From NCBI GenBank assembly GCA_003576685.1, contig QOZR01000002.1, positions 372,001 through 436,000 on the forward strand: a DNA stretch of 64,000 nucleotides, written 5' to 3'. Positions 16,648 to 26,724 of the stretch are shown in pieces. The notes beneath the pieces are model-generated. The model did no database searches, had not been told where the DNA came from, and saw only the letters and a list, made by a program, of their open reading frames with translations. This DNA is from Virgifigura deserti. GTDB lineage: Bacteria > Pseudomonadota > Alphaproteobacteria > Dongiales > Dongiaceae. The position numbers were made by a program, and so were the translations under genes. Every line of letters starts with the position of its first letter. Position 1 is the stretch's first letter.

Positions 16648-17531
16648 CGCGGTCGCCGATACCGGTTCTCCTGCTCGAAGCCGGCCTCGTTGTCGCCTGG
16701 AGCTCGGGCTTCATCGGGGCCAAGCTCGCCGCCGACACGCCCTCTGTCTTCCTCGTGCTCTTCTGGCGCTTCGTGATCGTGGCGGCGCTGCTTGCCCCGT
16801 TTGTGTTGCAGGCCTGCCGACAGGGGTTTGGGCGGAAACAGATCGCCTTGCAGGCGCTTCTCGGTGCGCTCGCGATGTTCGCTTATCTGGCCACGGGCAT
16901 CAAAGCGATCGATCTCGGTGTTCCGGCCGGAACCGCCGCGCTGATCTCCGCGTTGCAGCCGCTCGCGACGGCGGCGCTTGTCGGCCCGTGGCTGGGCGAG
17001 ATCGTGCGACCTCGACAGTGGCTCGGGCTGGGCGTCGGCTTCGCCGGCGTCCTCGTCGCCGTCGGAGGAGCCCTGGGCGATGCGCCGCTCTGGGCTTACG
17101 GGCTCTGCTTCGTCGGGATGGCGAGCCTCGTCGTCGCGACGCTGCTGGCAAAGGCAGCAGCACCCATGATGAAGCTGCTGCCCGCGCTCGGCATTCAGAG
17201 CGCGGTCACCGCCCTCCTCTTTGCGCCGCTTGCGCTGCTGGAGGGCGGCATCATGCCGCCAGCGGATGCGCATTTTCTTGCCGCCGTCGCCTGGTTCATT
17301 CTGTTCTCCACGGTCGGCGGCTATGGCCTCTACTGGCTGTGCCTGAGACGGAGCACGGCCACCCGCGTCGGAAGTCTGATCTATCTGACGCCGCCCGTCA
17401 CCATGTTGTGGGCGTGGGCGATGTTCGGGGAACCGCTCGCGCTGGCGGCGGTCGCCGGCTTCGCGCTGTGCGTGGGGGGAGTCGCCCTCGCACGGGGGCC
17501 AAGCGTCCCGAGCGCGGTTTCGCAGCGATAA
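16644..17531 (+). CDS. EamA/DMT superfamily transporter
   Basis: 295 residues, ten predicted membrane segments with the EamA signatures VVAWSSGFIGAKLAA at the N terminus and YLTPPVTMLWAWAMFGEPL in the second repeat. Probably exports a metabolite or toxic compound sensed by the co-transcribed TetR regulator. Ends 23 bp before the convergent end of the sensor kinase gene. Confidence 0.9.
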   Translation: MTRSPIPVLLLEAGLVVAWSSGFIGAKLAADTPSVFLVLFWRFVIVAALLAPFVLQACRQGFGRKQIALQALLGALAMFAYLATGIKAIDLGVPAGTAALISALQPLATAALVGPWLGEIVRPRQWLGLGVGFAGVLVAVGGALGDAPLWAYGLCFVGMASLVVATLLAKAAAPMMKLLPALGIQSAVTALLFAPLALLEGGIMPPADAHFLAAVAWFILFSTVGGYGLYWLCLRRSTATRVGSLIYLTPPVTMLWAWAMFGEPLALAAVAGFALCVGGVALARGPSVPSAVSQR

Positions 17532-17554
17532 CTTTATCGTCCGGAGCGCCCCCG

Positions 17555-19339
17555 TCAGCCGGCGATGCGCAAGGGCTCCTGGTCGAAGATGATCCGCTCC
17601 CTCGGGAACAGAATCGTCGCCTTGGTGCCCTGGCCGAGCACGCTGTCCAGCATGAGTCGTCCGCCATGCAACTGCACAAGCGAGGCGGTGAGCGGAAGCC
17701 CGAGCCCCGTCCCCGGCCGCCGCCTGCCGTCGGCGTCGACGACCTGATAGAAGGGCTCGAGGACCTTCTCGAGCTCCTCGGGATGCATGCCGACCCCGGT
17801 GTCGCTCACCTCGATGCGCAGGCCGCCGTCGGGGCCGATCGCTGCGGCGATGCCGACCTCGCCGCCACAGGCCGTGAACTTGACCGCATTCGACAGCAGG
17901 TTGATCAGAATCTGCCGGACCTTGAGTTCGTCGCCGAGCATCGGCGGAAGCGCGTCCGGGAGCTCCCGAAGGAGTCGGACGCTCCCGGCCTCGGCCTGGG
18001 GCGTAACGAGGCGCAGGGCGGCGTCGATGGCACCCACCGGATCGAAGGGCCGCTCGATCAGCTGCATCTTGCCGGCTTCCGCCTTCGACAGGTCGAGGAT
18101 CGAATTGATGAGGTCGAGCAGGTGCGTGCCGCTGTCGCGGATGGCGGCCAGGTAACTCTGCCTCCGGTCCTCATCCACCTTGTGGCCGAGACTCAGCATG
18201 AGGTCGGAGAAGCCAATGACGGCGTTCAACGGCGTGCGCAGCTCGTGGCTCATATTGGCGAGGAACCGCGACTTCATCTTGTTGGCGCGTTCCGCGGCGA
18301 GCTTGGCTTCAGCCAGTTCGGCCGTGCGATCGGCCAGGGACCTCAGCATGCCGTTGAAACGCTTCGCGAGCACGCCGAACTCGCCGCGCTGCGTGTCGGG
18401 CACACGGTCGTCAAGCGCACCGGTGCTGCCGATCTTCACGATGTGCCGATTCAGCTCCCAGATAGGCTTCAGAACCAGACGCTGAAGCAGGAACCACATC
18501 AGCGTCATGTCGACCAGCCCGATCGCCAGGAGCGAGAAAAGCGACAGATCGACCGTCTTATCGCCGAATCGGGTAATATCGCGCGGTGTGTGCGCCTCGA
18601 TCGCGAGACCGCCCGCGCCGTCGATGTCCGGCAGGATGACGGAAGCTATCAGGATGTCGGGCCCCGGGCGGACGGCGATGTCGGAACGGGCCTCCGGCGC
18701 CGGACCGTTACCGAGGGGACGCAGGTCGAAGGCGACATTGACCTGCCTGCGCAAGCTTTCGATCTTCGCCGGATCGAGGAACCGGCCGAGAATGAGCGTG
18801 CCGTTGGGCCGGCCGACGGCGCCCGTCTTTTGGATGGTACGGGCCGTCACCAACAGGGGGCCATGCTCGGTGAGCCGCAGCCCGCCAAATGCCGCCTCGT
18901 CGCGCGCGCCGGCAAGGAGCGGAGCGTCGGGATCCAGCGCTTCGCCGGCGAACTGGTCGAGCCGGATCTCGTCGCCCGTCGCGAGATCGAAGCTCTTCCC
19001 CCACAGAATCCGCCCGGAGTTGTCAGTGAAGATCATCATGTTGACGTCCAGCGCCCTCAACGTATCGAAGACGAGGTTCCGCTCGACGAAACTCGGACTC
19101 TCGCCGGCGGCGAAGGCATAGGCGTCATCCCATTTCGCCCAATCCTCCGCGCTGTTTCCGAGATGCGCGATCTCGCTCTTGAGCGCGCCCACGACACGAT
19201 CGGCATTGCGCAGCGCTTCCGCCCGCTCGAGATCCTCGAAGCCGCGGGCCACCAGCAGGTGGAGGACCAGGGCGTTCAACCCGAGCATGATCGTGATCGT
19301 CGCCGCCATGATTAGGACGACGCGTATCTTCAGCGACAT
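17555..19339 (-). CDS. Membrane sensor histidine kinase with CHASE4 domain
   Basis: 594 residues. One N-terminal membrane helix (about 7-30), a periplasmic CHASE4 domain carrying the [11 protein letters not shown] signature at 66-76, a second helix near 265-290, HAMP to about 340, HisKA with phospho-His H365 ([23 protein letters not shown]), and HATPase_c with N, G1 (DTGVGM) and G2 (GTGLGL) boxes. No partner response regulator is adjacent, so it is an orphan kinase. The CHASE4 ligand is not known. This gene lies on the edge of the sparse 19.3-20.4 kb gap. Confidence 0.92.
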   Translation of the reverse strand: MSLKIRVVLIMAATITIMLGLNALVLHLLVARGFEDLERAEALRNADRVVGALKSEIAHLGNSAEDWAKWDDAYAFAAGESPSFVERNLVFDTLRALDVNMMIFTDNSGRILWGKSFDLATGDEIRLDQFAGEALDPDAPLLAGARDEAAFGGLRLTEHGPLLVTARTIQKTGAVGRPNGTLILGRFLDPAKIESLRRQVNVAFDLRPLGNGPAPEARSDIAVRPGPDILIASVILPDIDGAGGLAIEAHTPRDITRFGDKTVDLSLFSLLAIGLVDMTLMWFLLQRLVLKPIWELNRHIVKIGSTGALDDRVPDTQRGEFGVLAKRFNGMLRSLADRTAELAEAKLAAERANKMKSRFLANMSHELRTPLNAVIGFSDLMLSLGHKVDEDRRQSYLAAIRDSGTHLLDLINSILDLSKAEAGKMQLIERPFDPVGAIDAALRLVTPQAEAGSVRLLRELPDALPPMLGDELKVRQILINLLSNAVKFTACGGEVGIAAAIGPDGGLRIEVSDTGVGMHPEELEKVLEPFYQVVDADGRRRPGTGLGLPLTASLVQLHGGRLMLDSVLGQGTKATILFPRERIIFDQEPLRIAG

Positions 19340-20028
19340 CGGTATGAGAAACTCCGGACTGTCGCGTCTCCGGCGAGGCCGTTGCGTGGCACTCCTCCCT
19401 CGACGCCAATCACCCGGAACCTATGACGCGAAGAGTTAATGATCATTTACGATTGCTTGTGACAAAATCGGCACATCGTTCGGACGGCGGCAATCGGCAG
19501 TTTCCCTTAGACGGTGTCGCAAACCGCATGGGCCTAGAACAAGCGTCGTTACCATAAGTTGCCTTATCCATGCGCACAGTAACTGTACGTTGTATTGCAC
19601 GCTTTCCAGCTCCTGCATTTTTTCGACAGGATGCATTCACCTTCGCAGTACGACGCCGAAGGTACGGCATTCCATGATCGACCTTCCGTTACTGGCGACC
19701 GACCGCGCCTGTTTTGCGCCCCCTATAAGTATAAAATCACATCATGGGGAAATTTACTTTGCAGGCGGGGAAACAATCGCCAGTCATTCCCGACGATTGC
19801 CTTATTCTATAAAATACTCTTGAAAACCCTCTAGACTCCGGTTAATAAAATCACAGAGATCTCGGAAGGGACTCCGAGAAACGGCGCTCGGCGGCGCGGG
19901 CGGCATAGGCTGGGCCTCATACGGTTTCGCTCCCGTCGAGGAACCGGAGAAAACCGGTTCGCATCGTTGGGCGCCGTCATCTTCTTCCGTCGGGCCAAGC
20001 AGCGGCGGTCGTCCGGCCGTGAAGCTTT
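19340..20028. other. Sparse, AT-richer intergenic region
   Basis: Nearly 700 bp without a convincing gene; 19440-19850 is clearly richer in A/T than the flanks. Short ORFs on both strands show no family resemblance or good ribosome-binding site. A GAACCGG-N6-CCGGTTC inverted repeat lies at 19941-19960. Confidence 0.5.
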
Positions 20029-20233
20029 ATGGATCAGATCACACCGGAGGCCCTGCATGTCGCGAAGGTCCTTGTCGCGCGATACGGAGCCGGGGCGACC
20101 GTTCGTGCCTGGACAACAGCTCGGGACGCGACTTCACAAGGAAGATGACACCGCCTCGTTCTGGGTCGAGGTCGTGACCGTCCTGCTCGACTGGCAGAAG
20201 CCCTATCCGGGGACGGCGGACAGCATCCACTGA
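20029..20233 (+). pseudogene. Frameshifted small gene, about 67 codons
   Basis: Frame 1 gives MDQITPEALHVAKVLVARYG and on to a TGA at 20146. The +1 frame then continues with KEDDTASFWVEVVTVLLDWQ to the TGA at 20231. The two halves read as one alpha-helical small protein broken near 20130-20145. Either this is a decayed gene or there is a single-base error in the sequence. I do not recognise the family with certainty and assign no function. Confidence 0.5.
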
Positions 20234-20433
20234 TCGGCCACCGGCGCCGCACCTCCCTATCCCGGCTTGGAAGTTCCGGCGTTCCACCTGTCGAGATACC
20301 GTCGCCTGCTCCATTCCGACGGTAAAGCTTAACGATAGAATTTCTTCCTGAGAATCCGGTACCACCGAGGGTTAATGCGTCTGCCCGGTCAAAGGGCCGT
20401 CTATCGACCGCTACTTGTGAGCCGAGCGCCGCT

Positions 20434-22662
20434 CTACTCCTCCAGCCGCTCGAGCGCGATGGCGGCCTCGTCATATCCCTGATCGGCGGCGGCTTCGTAC
20501 CAGCGGAGCGCCTCCGTCGGATTCCGCTCGACGTCGAGGCCCTGCTCGTTCATGAGACCGAGGAAATACTGGGCCTCGACATGCCCCTGCTCGGCGGCGA
20601 CGCGGAAGGCGGCTGCCGCCCGACCGAAGTCCTGCGGAACATACCGGCCGGCCATGGACATCGCCCCGATCACGGTCAGAGCCTCGGAGTTGCCCTGATT
20701 GGCCAGAGCGGCCAGTTCGGCGGTCCCCTTCTCCACATTGCCGTTGTCCAGGGCGGCAAGCGCGGCGCGAACCTCCGGGTCGGCGAAGCCCGATGGATCG
20801 GCGAGGAGCAAGCTCATGGCGGCGGCTCGGGGATCGCCCCGGCCGGCCGCGGCCTGATACCATCGGCGCGCCGTATCCCGGCTCGGGGCCACGCCCATGC
20901 CATGTTCGTAAATGACGCCGAGATTGTAGAGGGCGGTCGCGTTACCGCGGTCCGCCGCCGCGCGATACAAGGCGGCGCCTTCGTGGAAATTCCTTTCCGC
21001 GGGAATCTCCCAACCCGTGTAATGGGCGAAGCCCAGCCATGCCTGCGCCGCGGCGTCGCCCCGACGCGCCAGGGTCTTCAGGGCCTTCAGCGCCGTTCGA
21101 GAGTCGCCCTGACGGCAGGCGGCATAGACGGGCGCGAGCGTCTTCGAGTCCGCAGCGGAGGCGCAGGAGAATCCGGCGAGCCGATCCACGCCCGCCCGGG
21201 CCCTCCTGGCCGCCGCATACCAGCGATGTGTCTCGGACGCGTTCGCCCTCACCCCCTTGCCGTCCCGATAGGCGTGGCCGAGTGCCATCTGGGCTTCAGG
21301 GTTGCCCTGCTCGGCCGCGGCCCGATACCAGCGAGCCGCTTCGGCGTAGTCCGGCGGCGCCCTCAGCTGATAACGGCTGAGGGACCGCGCCAAAGCGAGC
21401 TGCGCCGTCGGATCGCCCTGTTCGGCGGCGGCCCGGAACCAGCGGCGCGCCGCGGTGCTGTCCGTCGCCACACCGAGGCCCTGGTCGTACATCGAGGCGA
21501 GGAACGACTGGGCCACGACATTGCCCTGGAGCGCCAGCGTCCGAAACTGCTCCGCCGCCCAGGCATAGTCGCGGCGCTCATAGGCATCCATGGCTGCGTC
21601 GAAGCCCGGCCGCGCGGCGACATCGCCACCCGAACGCCGAACGAACATCCGATCGATCGCGGCATCGGCTCCGGGGTGGCCGCGCGCCCGCGCCGCGGAA
21701 TACCAGCGATAGGCCTGCTCGAAACTCCTCGAAACGCCGAGGCCAAGATCGTACAGCACCGCCAGGTTGAACTGCGCCTCGACGTCGCCGAGCCTTGCGG
21801 CGGAGCGGTACCATCTGGCAGCCGTCACATAATTCCGCGGTACCCCACGGCCCTTGTCGTAGAGAAGGCCGAGCCAGAATTGCGCCCGAACGTCGCCTTG
21901 ATGCGCGAGCTTGGTGAACTGCGAAAAAGCGGATTGGTAATTCGCGTCCTCGTAAGCGGCAATGGCCGTCTCGAGGCTCGCGGCCGCGGCGATCCGCCGG
22001 GCCGCGGTACGGGCGTCGGCATTGCCTCGATCGGCCGCGGCCTCGTACCAGCGGCGCGCCTCGATATAATTCCGCTCCACGCCCGTGCCATGCTCGTAAG
22101 CGCGGCCGAGACGGTACTGGGCCTGGGCATGCCCCTGCTCCGCGGCCTTTCGAAGCCAGCGCAGCCCCCTCGGCTGGTTCGGCGCGATTCCGGGCGCGCC
22201 CCGCTCATAGATCAGGCCGAGATGATATTGCGCCTCGGCGTCGCCCTTGTTCGCCAAGTCGCTTAGCTTGTCCCGCGCCGTTGCGTATTCGCCGCGCTTG
22301 TATGCGTCGATCGCCTGGTTCAGCGCGGACGGCCGCTGGTCTCCACCGGCCATGACCTCGCCGAACCGCGCCAGCGCCGCCCTTGCGTTCTCGTCGCCCT
22401 GCGCGGCAGCGGCCCGGTACCAGCGAATTGCCGCCGCATCGTCCTTTCGAACGCCCTGGCCGTATTCGTACATCTGGCCGAGATAGTACTGCGCCACGGG
22501 ATCGCCGCGCTGAGCCAGCACCAGGAACTGCTCCAAGGCCACGGAATGCTCGCCGCGGAGATAGGCCATGACCGCCGCATCGAACTCCGCCTGCGCGGCG
22601 GCAGTGTTGCTGAAGGCAAGGGCGAGGGTCAGCGCAACGGCGCGCGACATCGACCGCCACAT
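20434..22662 (-). CDS. Secreted Sel1-like repeat (SLR) protein
   Basis: 742 residues. A Sec signal peptide over about 1-24 (MWRSMSRAVALTLALAFSNTAAA) is followed by a near-continuous array of roughly fifteen Sel1-like repeats of about 36 residues each, with the pattern AQ..LG..Y..G.GV..(N/D)...A..WY..AA..G. SLR solenoids are protein-protein scaffolds, often in envelope stress signalling or polysaccharide regulation. ATG at 22662 is preferred to the frame start at 22686 because GGGAGG lies 5 nt before it and the signal peptide begins there. Divergent from the ThDP enzyme gene. Partner proteins unknown. Confidence 0.88.
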   Translation of the reverse strand: MWRSMSRAVALTLALAFSNTAAAQAEFDAAVMAYLRGEHSVALEQFLVLAQRGDPVAQYYLGQMYEYGQGVRKDDAAAIRWYRAAAAQGDENARAALARFGEVMAGGDQRPSALNQAIDAYKRGEYATARDKLSDLANKGDAEAQYHLGLIYERGAPGIAPNQPRGLRWLRKAAEQGHAQAQYRLGRAYEHGTGVERNYIEARRWYEAAADRGNADARTAARRIAAAASLETAIAAYEDANYQSAFSQFTKLAHQGDVRAQFWLGLLYDKGRGVPRNYVTAARWYRSAARLGDVEAQFNLAVLYDLGLGVSRSFEQAYRWYSAARARGHPGADAAIDRMFVRRSGGDVAARPGFDAAMDAYERRDYAWAAEQFRTLALQGNVVAQSFLASMYDQGLGVATDSTAARRWFRAAAEQGDPTAQLALARSLSRYQLRAPPDYAEAARWYRAAAEQGNPEAQMALGHAYRDGKGVRANASETHRWYAAARRARAGVDRLAGFSCASAADSKTLAPVYAACRQGDSRTALKALKTLARRGDAAAQAWLGFAHYTGWEIPAERNFHEGAALYRAAADRGNATALYNLGVIYEHGMGVAPSRDTARRWYQAAAGRGDPRAAAMSLLLADPSGFADPEVRAALAALDNGNVEKGTAELAALANQGNSEALTVIGAMSMAGRYVPQDFGRAAAAFRVAAEQGHVEAQYFLGLMNEQGLDVERNPTEALRWYEAAADQGYDEAAIALERLEE

Positions 22663-22851
22663 GGCACCCTCCCTGAGGGTTGGCATAGCGCGGTGGCCGA
22701 ACCTAGTCTGTTCGACGTTACCTATCGTGATATCAGATGAGCCTGGCCGCGTCCATGAGGCCGCTTCCGCCTTGCGGGGCGTGACGGCGATCCGCTATGT
22801 CATTTTCGGGCGGTGTTCCCGATCCGCCTTTAGCCAGCGGGAGAACGATCG

Positions 22852-24531
22852 ATGCGCGAAGGCTCCAACCTGCGGACCGGCGGCCAGATTCTGGTCGATG
22901 CCCTGAAGATCCACGGGGTCGACCTGGCGTTCTGCGTCCCGGGGGAGAGCTATCTGGCGGTGCTCGACGCGTTGTATGACGCGCGGGACGCGATTCGCCT
23001 GGTCGCCTGCCGACAGGAGGGCGGCGCCGCCAACATGGCGGAGGCCTATGGCAAGCTGATCGGCCGCCCCGGCATCTGCTTCGTGACGCGCGGACCCGGG
23101 GCGACCAACGCCTCGATCGGCGTCCACACCGCCTTTCAGGACTCGACGCCGATGATCCTGTTCATCGGCCAGGTGGCGCGCGACCAGGTCGAGCGCGAGG
23201 CCTTTCAGGAGGTCGATTTCCGCCGGATGTTCGGCCCGCTCGCGAAATGGGTGGCGCAGATCGACGATGCCGCGCGGATTCCGGAGCTGGTGAGCCAAGC
23301 CTTCCATCGCGCCATGGCTGGCCGGCCGGGTCCGGTGGTGATCGCTCTGCCCGAGGATATGCTGACCGAGCGGGTGGATGTCGCCGACGCCGGCCCCTAC
23401 AAGACCGTGCGGCCGCATCCGGGCGCGGCCGACCTCGACGCTATGCGCGGCCGGCTTGCCGCGGCGAAGCGGCCGTTCATGCTCCTTGGCGGCGGCGGCT
23501 GGAGCGCCGATGCCGTCGCCGACATCACGGCTTTCGCCGAGACCAACGACCTGCCGACCGGCGCGGCCTTCCGCTGTCAGGACCTCTTCGACAACACCCG
23601 TAAGAATTACGTCGGCGATGTCGGTATCGGCATCAATCCGCCACTGGCCGAGCGGGTCAAGGCCGCCGACCTTCTGCTCGTCGTCGGCGCCCGGCTCGGC
23701 GAGATGACGACCAGCGGCTACACCCTGGTCGACCTGCCACGGCCGAAGCAGACTCTGGTCCACGTCCACGCCGGCGCGGAGGAGCTCGGCCGCGTCTATC
23801 AGGCGGACCTGCCGATCAATGCCGGCATGGCCGCGTTCGCCGCGGCGGCGCGCGCCCTGCCGCCGGTCGACTCCGCGGCCTGGACCGAGTGGACGGCGGC
23901 GGCGCGGGCCGATTATCTCGCCAATCTGCAACATCCGCAGAATCCGGGGGCGCTGCAGATGGGCGAGGTGATGGCCTATTTGCGCGAGCGGCTGCCGGCC
24001 GATGCGATCCTGACCAACGGCGCCGGCAACTACGCCACCTGGCTGCATCGCTTCTACCAGTATCGGCATTTCCGTACGCAGCTCGCGCCGACCAGCGGGG
24101 CAATGGGCTATGGCGTGCCGGCTGCGGTCGCGGCGAAGGCGGTGCATCCCGACCGGCCGGTGATCAGCTTCGCCGGCGACGGCTGCTTCCTGATGAACGG
24201 ACAGGAGCTGGCGACGGCCGTGCAGTACGGTCTCAATATCATCATCCTGGTGATCAACAACGGCATGTACGGCACGATCCGGATGCATCAGGAACGCCAC
24301 TATCCCGGCCGAATCAGCGGCACCGATCTGGTCAATCCCGATTTCGCCGCCTATGCCCGCGCCTTCGGCGCGCATGGCGAGACGGTCGAGACGACGGCCG
24401 ACTTCGCTCCCGCCTTCGAACGGGCGGTGCAGGCCGGGCGACCGGCGCTACTCGAGCTGAAGCTCGATCCCGAGGCCATCACACCGCGCGCGAGCCTGAG
24501 CCAGATCCGCGCCGCCGCATCATCGAAGTAG
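22852..24531 (+). CDS. Thiamine diphosphate-dependent enzyme, acetolactate synthase-like
   Basis: 559 residues with the complete three-domain layout. The N-terminal PYR domain carries the catalytic glutamate region (CVPGESYLAVLDAL, RQEGGAANMAEAYGK), then the central domain, and the C-terminal PP domain has the ThDP/Mg motif GDGCFLMNGQELATAVQYGL...NNGMYGTIRMHQ. Family members include acetolactate synthase, benzoylformate decarboxylase and oxalyl-CoA decarboxylase. No small regulatory subunit gene follows, so this is not clearly a biosynthetic IlvB; a catabolic 2-oxo-acid decarboxylase or lyase is as likely. The 3' end overlaps the convergent ctaG by 12 bp. Confidence 0.85.
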   Translation: MREGSNLRTGGQILVDALKIHGVDLAFCVPGESYLAVLDALYDARDAIRLVACRQEGGAANMAEAYGKLIGRPGICFVTRGPGATNASIGVHTAFQDSTPMILFIGQVARDQVEREAFQEVDFRRMFGPLAKWVAQIDDAARIPELVSQAFHRAMAGRPGPVVIALPEDMLTERVDVADAGPYKTVRPHPGAADLDAMRGRLAAAKRPFMLLGGGGWSADAVADITAFAETNDLPTGAAFRCQDLFDNTRKNYVGDVGIGINPPLAERVKAADLLLVVGARLGEMTTSGYTLVDLPRPKQTLVHVHAGAEELGRVYQADLPINAGMAAFAAAARALPPVDSAAWTEWTAAARADYLANLQHPQNPGALQMGEVMAYLRERLPADAILTNGAGNYATWLHRFYQYRHFRTQLAPTSGAMGYGVPAAVAAKAVHPDRPVISFAGDGCFLMNGQELATAVQYGLNIIILVINNGMYGTIRMHQERHYPGRISGTDLVNPDFAAYARAFGAHGETVETTADFAPAFERAVQAGRPALLELKLDPEAITPRASLSQIRAAASSK

Positions 24532-25440
24532 TCCTGGCGCCCGCTGCGCGCGCCGCTCCAGCGCCTTGAGCCACGCCGCCATCAGGGCCACGCCCGCGAC
24601 CAGATAGATCATCCCGCCGGGCACCCACATGACCAGCCCGGCGAGTTGTTGATCCTCGAGAAGCGTGAGGCCCCAGGCCGCGGCGCGGTTGGCATAGGCG
24701 GGATAGAGCGGCATCGGCGCGAAGGTGATCAGCGCACCCAGAAGGCCCGAATGGATCACCGTCACGAGCATCCATAAGATGCCGACGCCGAATCCCAGCT
24801 CCGGGACGCGACCGGAGCGCACGATCGCCCACCAGAAGAGCAGTCCAGTGAACAGGAAACTCGCATGTTCGGCGATGTGGACCGCCTCGTTCGCCAAGGC
24901 GGCTTGGAAGGCGGCGGGCGCATGCCAAGCCCAGAGCGCGATGCCATGGAGCAGCGCCGCCGCACCCGGGGCGCTGAGCCGCCGCCAAGCAGCGCGCCAC
25001 CACCCCTGCCGTCCCCAGCCGACGAGTCGGCGCCGCCATGCCGCAGGCAACCCCCGCATCAGCGGCGCCATCGGCGCGCCGACGACCATCAGGGGCGGCA
25101 CAACGGCGACCAGAAGGACATGCTGCGCCATATGCGCGGTGAACAGCGCCTCGCCGAGGGCGTCCAACGGCCAAACCAGGGCAAGGACCAGCGCCAGCAT
25201 CCCGCCGAGGAAGGTGGCGGCCTGCCAGCGCTTCGGCCCGCGTCCCGTCCCCGCCCGCCGCCACTGCCGAGAGAGGCCGATCGAATAGAGGACGGCGACG
25301 AAGGCCAAGGACAGCGTGACGAATGGGTCAAGCGTCCAGGCGGACCAGAGATCGTGCGGCGCCGGCGGCGCATCGACATGAGCCAGGGCGGTGGTCGACG
25401 GGAGCAGCGCAAGGAGGATGGATAGCTTCAACCATCGCAT
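24520..25440 (-). CDS. ctaG: Cytochrome c oxidase assembly protein CtaG (caa3_CtaG family)
   Basis: 306 residues. N-terminal signal-like helix (MRWLKLSILLALLPSTTALAH), about seven membrane segments, and conserved histidines in FTAHMAQHVLLV, ALLHGIALWAWH and EHASFLFTGLLFWW. caa3_CtaG proteins support assembly and copper insertion of caa3-type oxidases. ATG at 25440 starts the signal helix. It is separated from the cox genes by ZIP and CaCA transporter genes on the same strand. Confidence 0.88.
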   Translation of the reverse strand: MRWLKLSILLALLPSTTALAHVDAPPAPHDLWSAWTLDPFVTLSLAFVAVLYSIGLSRQWRRAGTGRGPKRWQAATFLGGMLALVLALVWPLDALGEALFTAHMAQHVLLVAVVPPLMVVGAPMAPLMRGLPAAWRRRLVGWGRQGWWRAAWRRLSAPGAAALLHGIALWAWHAPAAFQAALANEAVHIAEHASFLFTGLLFWWAIVRSGRVPELGFGVGILWMLVTVIHSGLLGALITFAPMPLYPAYANRAAAWGLTLLEDQQLAGLVMWVPGGMIYLVAGVALMAAWLKALERRAQRAPGLLR

Positions 25441-25478
25441 ATCAATAGAACGGCATTTCCGCCACATGGCCGCTCGCC

Positions 25479-26582
25479 TCACCGCAAGGTGTAGAGAATC
25501 ACAAGCCCGCCGATATAGACGCCGAGCACGGCGACCGAATCGCCCCCCATCCGCAGCATGGTTCGATCCTTGCGCTCGATCAGGCCGACAATATAGATGG
25601 TGGTGACGGCGATGCCGAGCAGCGCAGCAAAGGACGAGAACCGCCCGACCTCGTCCAGGACCAGACCGCCGACATAGACCACATCCACCACGAAGATGAG
25701 CACGAGGTCGAAGAGGTTTGTGCCGAAGATGTCGGAAATGGCCATTTCGTACTGCCTGAGACGCATGGCCGAAAGAACGGTGCTGATTTCCGGAAGGGAG
25801 GTCGCAATGGCAACGAACACCGCGCCGACGAAGCTCGACCCGAGGCCCGTCTTCGCCGCAATCGCGTCACCGGTCCGGGCAACCAGAAACCCCGCGATCA
25901 GAATCGCGAGGCCGGCAATGACGGTCTTGAGCACCGTTCGCCCAAGTGACGGGGACTCCGCGCCTCGACCGCTGTCATCGGCGTTCTCGCCTTGCCGGTG
26001 CTCGCCGTCCTTCCGTTTCCGGCTCCCTTGCTTCTCTGCCCGCCCGGGCGCTTCCCGACGATCGGCGGCGGCCCAGGTCTCGCGGGCGCCGTACTGCGCG
26101 ATCAGCCAAACGGAAAGGAAATAGAGGACAAGTATGCCGACGGACCAGCCGCCGACACCGAATACCGGCACCTCGCCGACCGTGATACCGGCGATGACGA
26201 GAACGAGGAGGAGAACGCCCAGCGCCCCTTGAAGAAGTACGCCGGGTCGGGCGATGACCGAGGTCAGCGCGTCCCGCCCGATCGCGGCATCGGCAAGGAC
26301 GAGAACGGCGACCTGCATTGCTACGCCGCCAAGAAGGTTGTTGACGGCGAGCGCCGCGTTCCCGCTCCACGATGCCGTGATAGAGGTGGCTACCTCCGGC
26401 AGCGACGTGATTCCGCCGAGCAGCACCAGACCGATGAACGCTTTCCCAATCCCGGTCCGATCGGAGATCGTAGTGGCATATCGCGACAAGCGCGCCCCAG
26501 CGAGCCAGACGACCGCTGCCGCGACGACGAAGACCGCGATGTTGATCCATAGGGAGTAGCCCTTGAAATTCAGAAAATCCAT
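25479..26582 (-). CDS. CaCA-family sodium/calcium exchanger
   Basis: 367 residues with two inverted alpha-repeats: GGITSLPEVATSITAS...NNLLGG in the first half and IATSLPEISTVLSAMRL...SDIFGTNLFD in the second. They are joined by a hydrophilic, charged cytoplasmic loop at about 170-215. The family exchanges Ca2+ or other cations for Na+, K+ or H+. Lies between a ZIP-like gene and ctaG on the same strand; stop is 38 bp from the ctaG start. Ion specificity not visible. Confidence 0.88.
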   Translation of the reverse strand: MDFLNFKGYSLWINIAVFVVAAAVVWLAGARLSRYATTISDRTGIGKAFIGLVLLGGITSLPEVATSITASWSGNAALAVNNLLGGVAMQVAVLVLADAAIGRDALTSVIARPGVLLQGALGVLLLVLVIAGITVGEVPVFGVGGWSVGILVLYFLSVWLIAQYGARETWAAADRREAPGRAEKQGSRKRKDGEHRQGENADDSGRGAESPSLGRTVLKTVIAGLAILIAGFLVARTGDAIAAKTGLGSSFVGAVFVAIATSLPEISTVLSAMRLRQYEMAISDIFGTNLFDLVLIFVVDVVYVGGLVLDEVGRFSSFAALLGIAVTTIYIVGLIERKDRTMLRMGGDSVAVLGVYIGGLVILYTLR

Positions 26583-26724
26583 GGATCGTCACTCCTGAGG
26601 TGGCGAGAGGCACGCCGCCTCGTGCCGGATGCAGCACGGCCGACTCACGCTAGCGGCAGAACGGCAACAGCAGTACCGGCATACCGCCACGTTATCCGAC
26701 TTGGCCCAGTGGCATGGTCCCGAG
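26583..26724. other. Spacer with a short copy of the 3' end of the 120-residue membrane protein gene
   Basis: On the minus strand GMPVLLLPFCR-stop can be read from about 26684 to 26653, nearly identical to GLPVLLLPPCQ-stop at the end of the gene at 27546. It suggests a small duplication bounding the ZIP gene. Confidence 0.45.

Noticed and set aside
16304..19315. A 1003-codon open frame on the plus strand
   Set aside because: It runs over the TetR and EamA genes and antisense to the CHASE4 kinase. The frame is arginine/proline-rich and matches no family; high GC leaves such shadow frames open.
19590..19823. A 77-codon ORF in the AT-richer gap
   Set aside because: No ribosome-binding site, no recognisable composition or family pattern.
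19940..19968. GGAAC ... CGTT upstream of the small frameshifted gene
   Set aside because: The spacer is 20 bp, outside the 16-17 bp of EcfG promoters.
22795..24375. A 526-codon minus-strand frame opposite the ThDP enzyme
   Set aside because: Shadow of a well-supported gene; no family resemblance.
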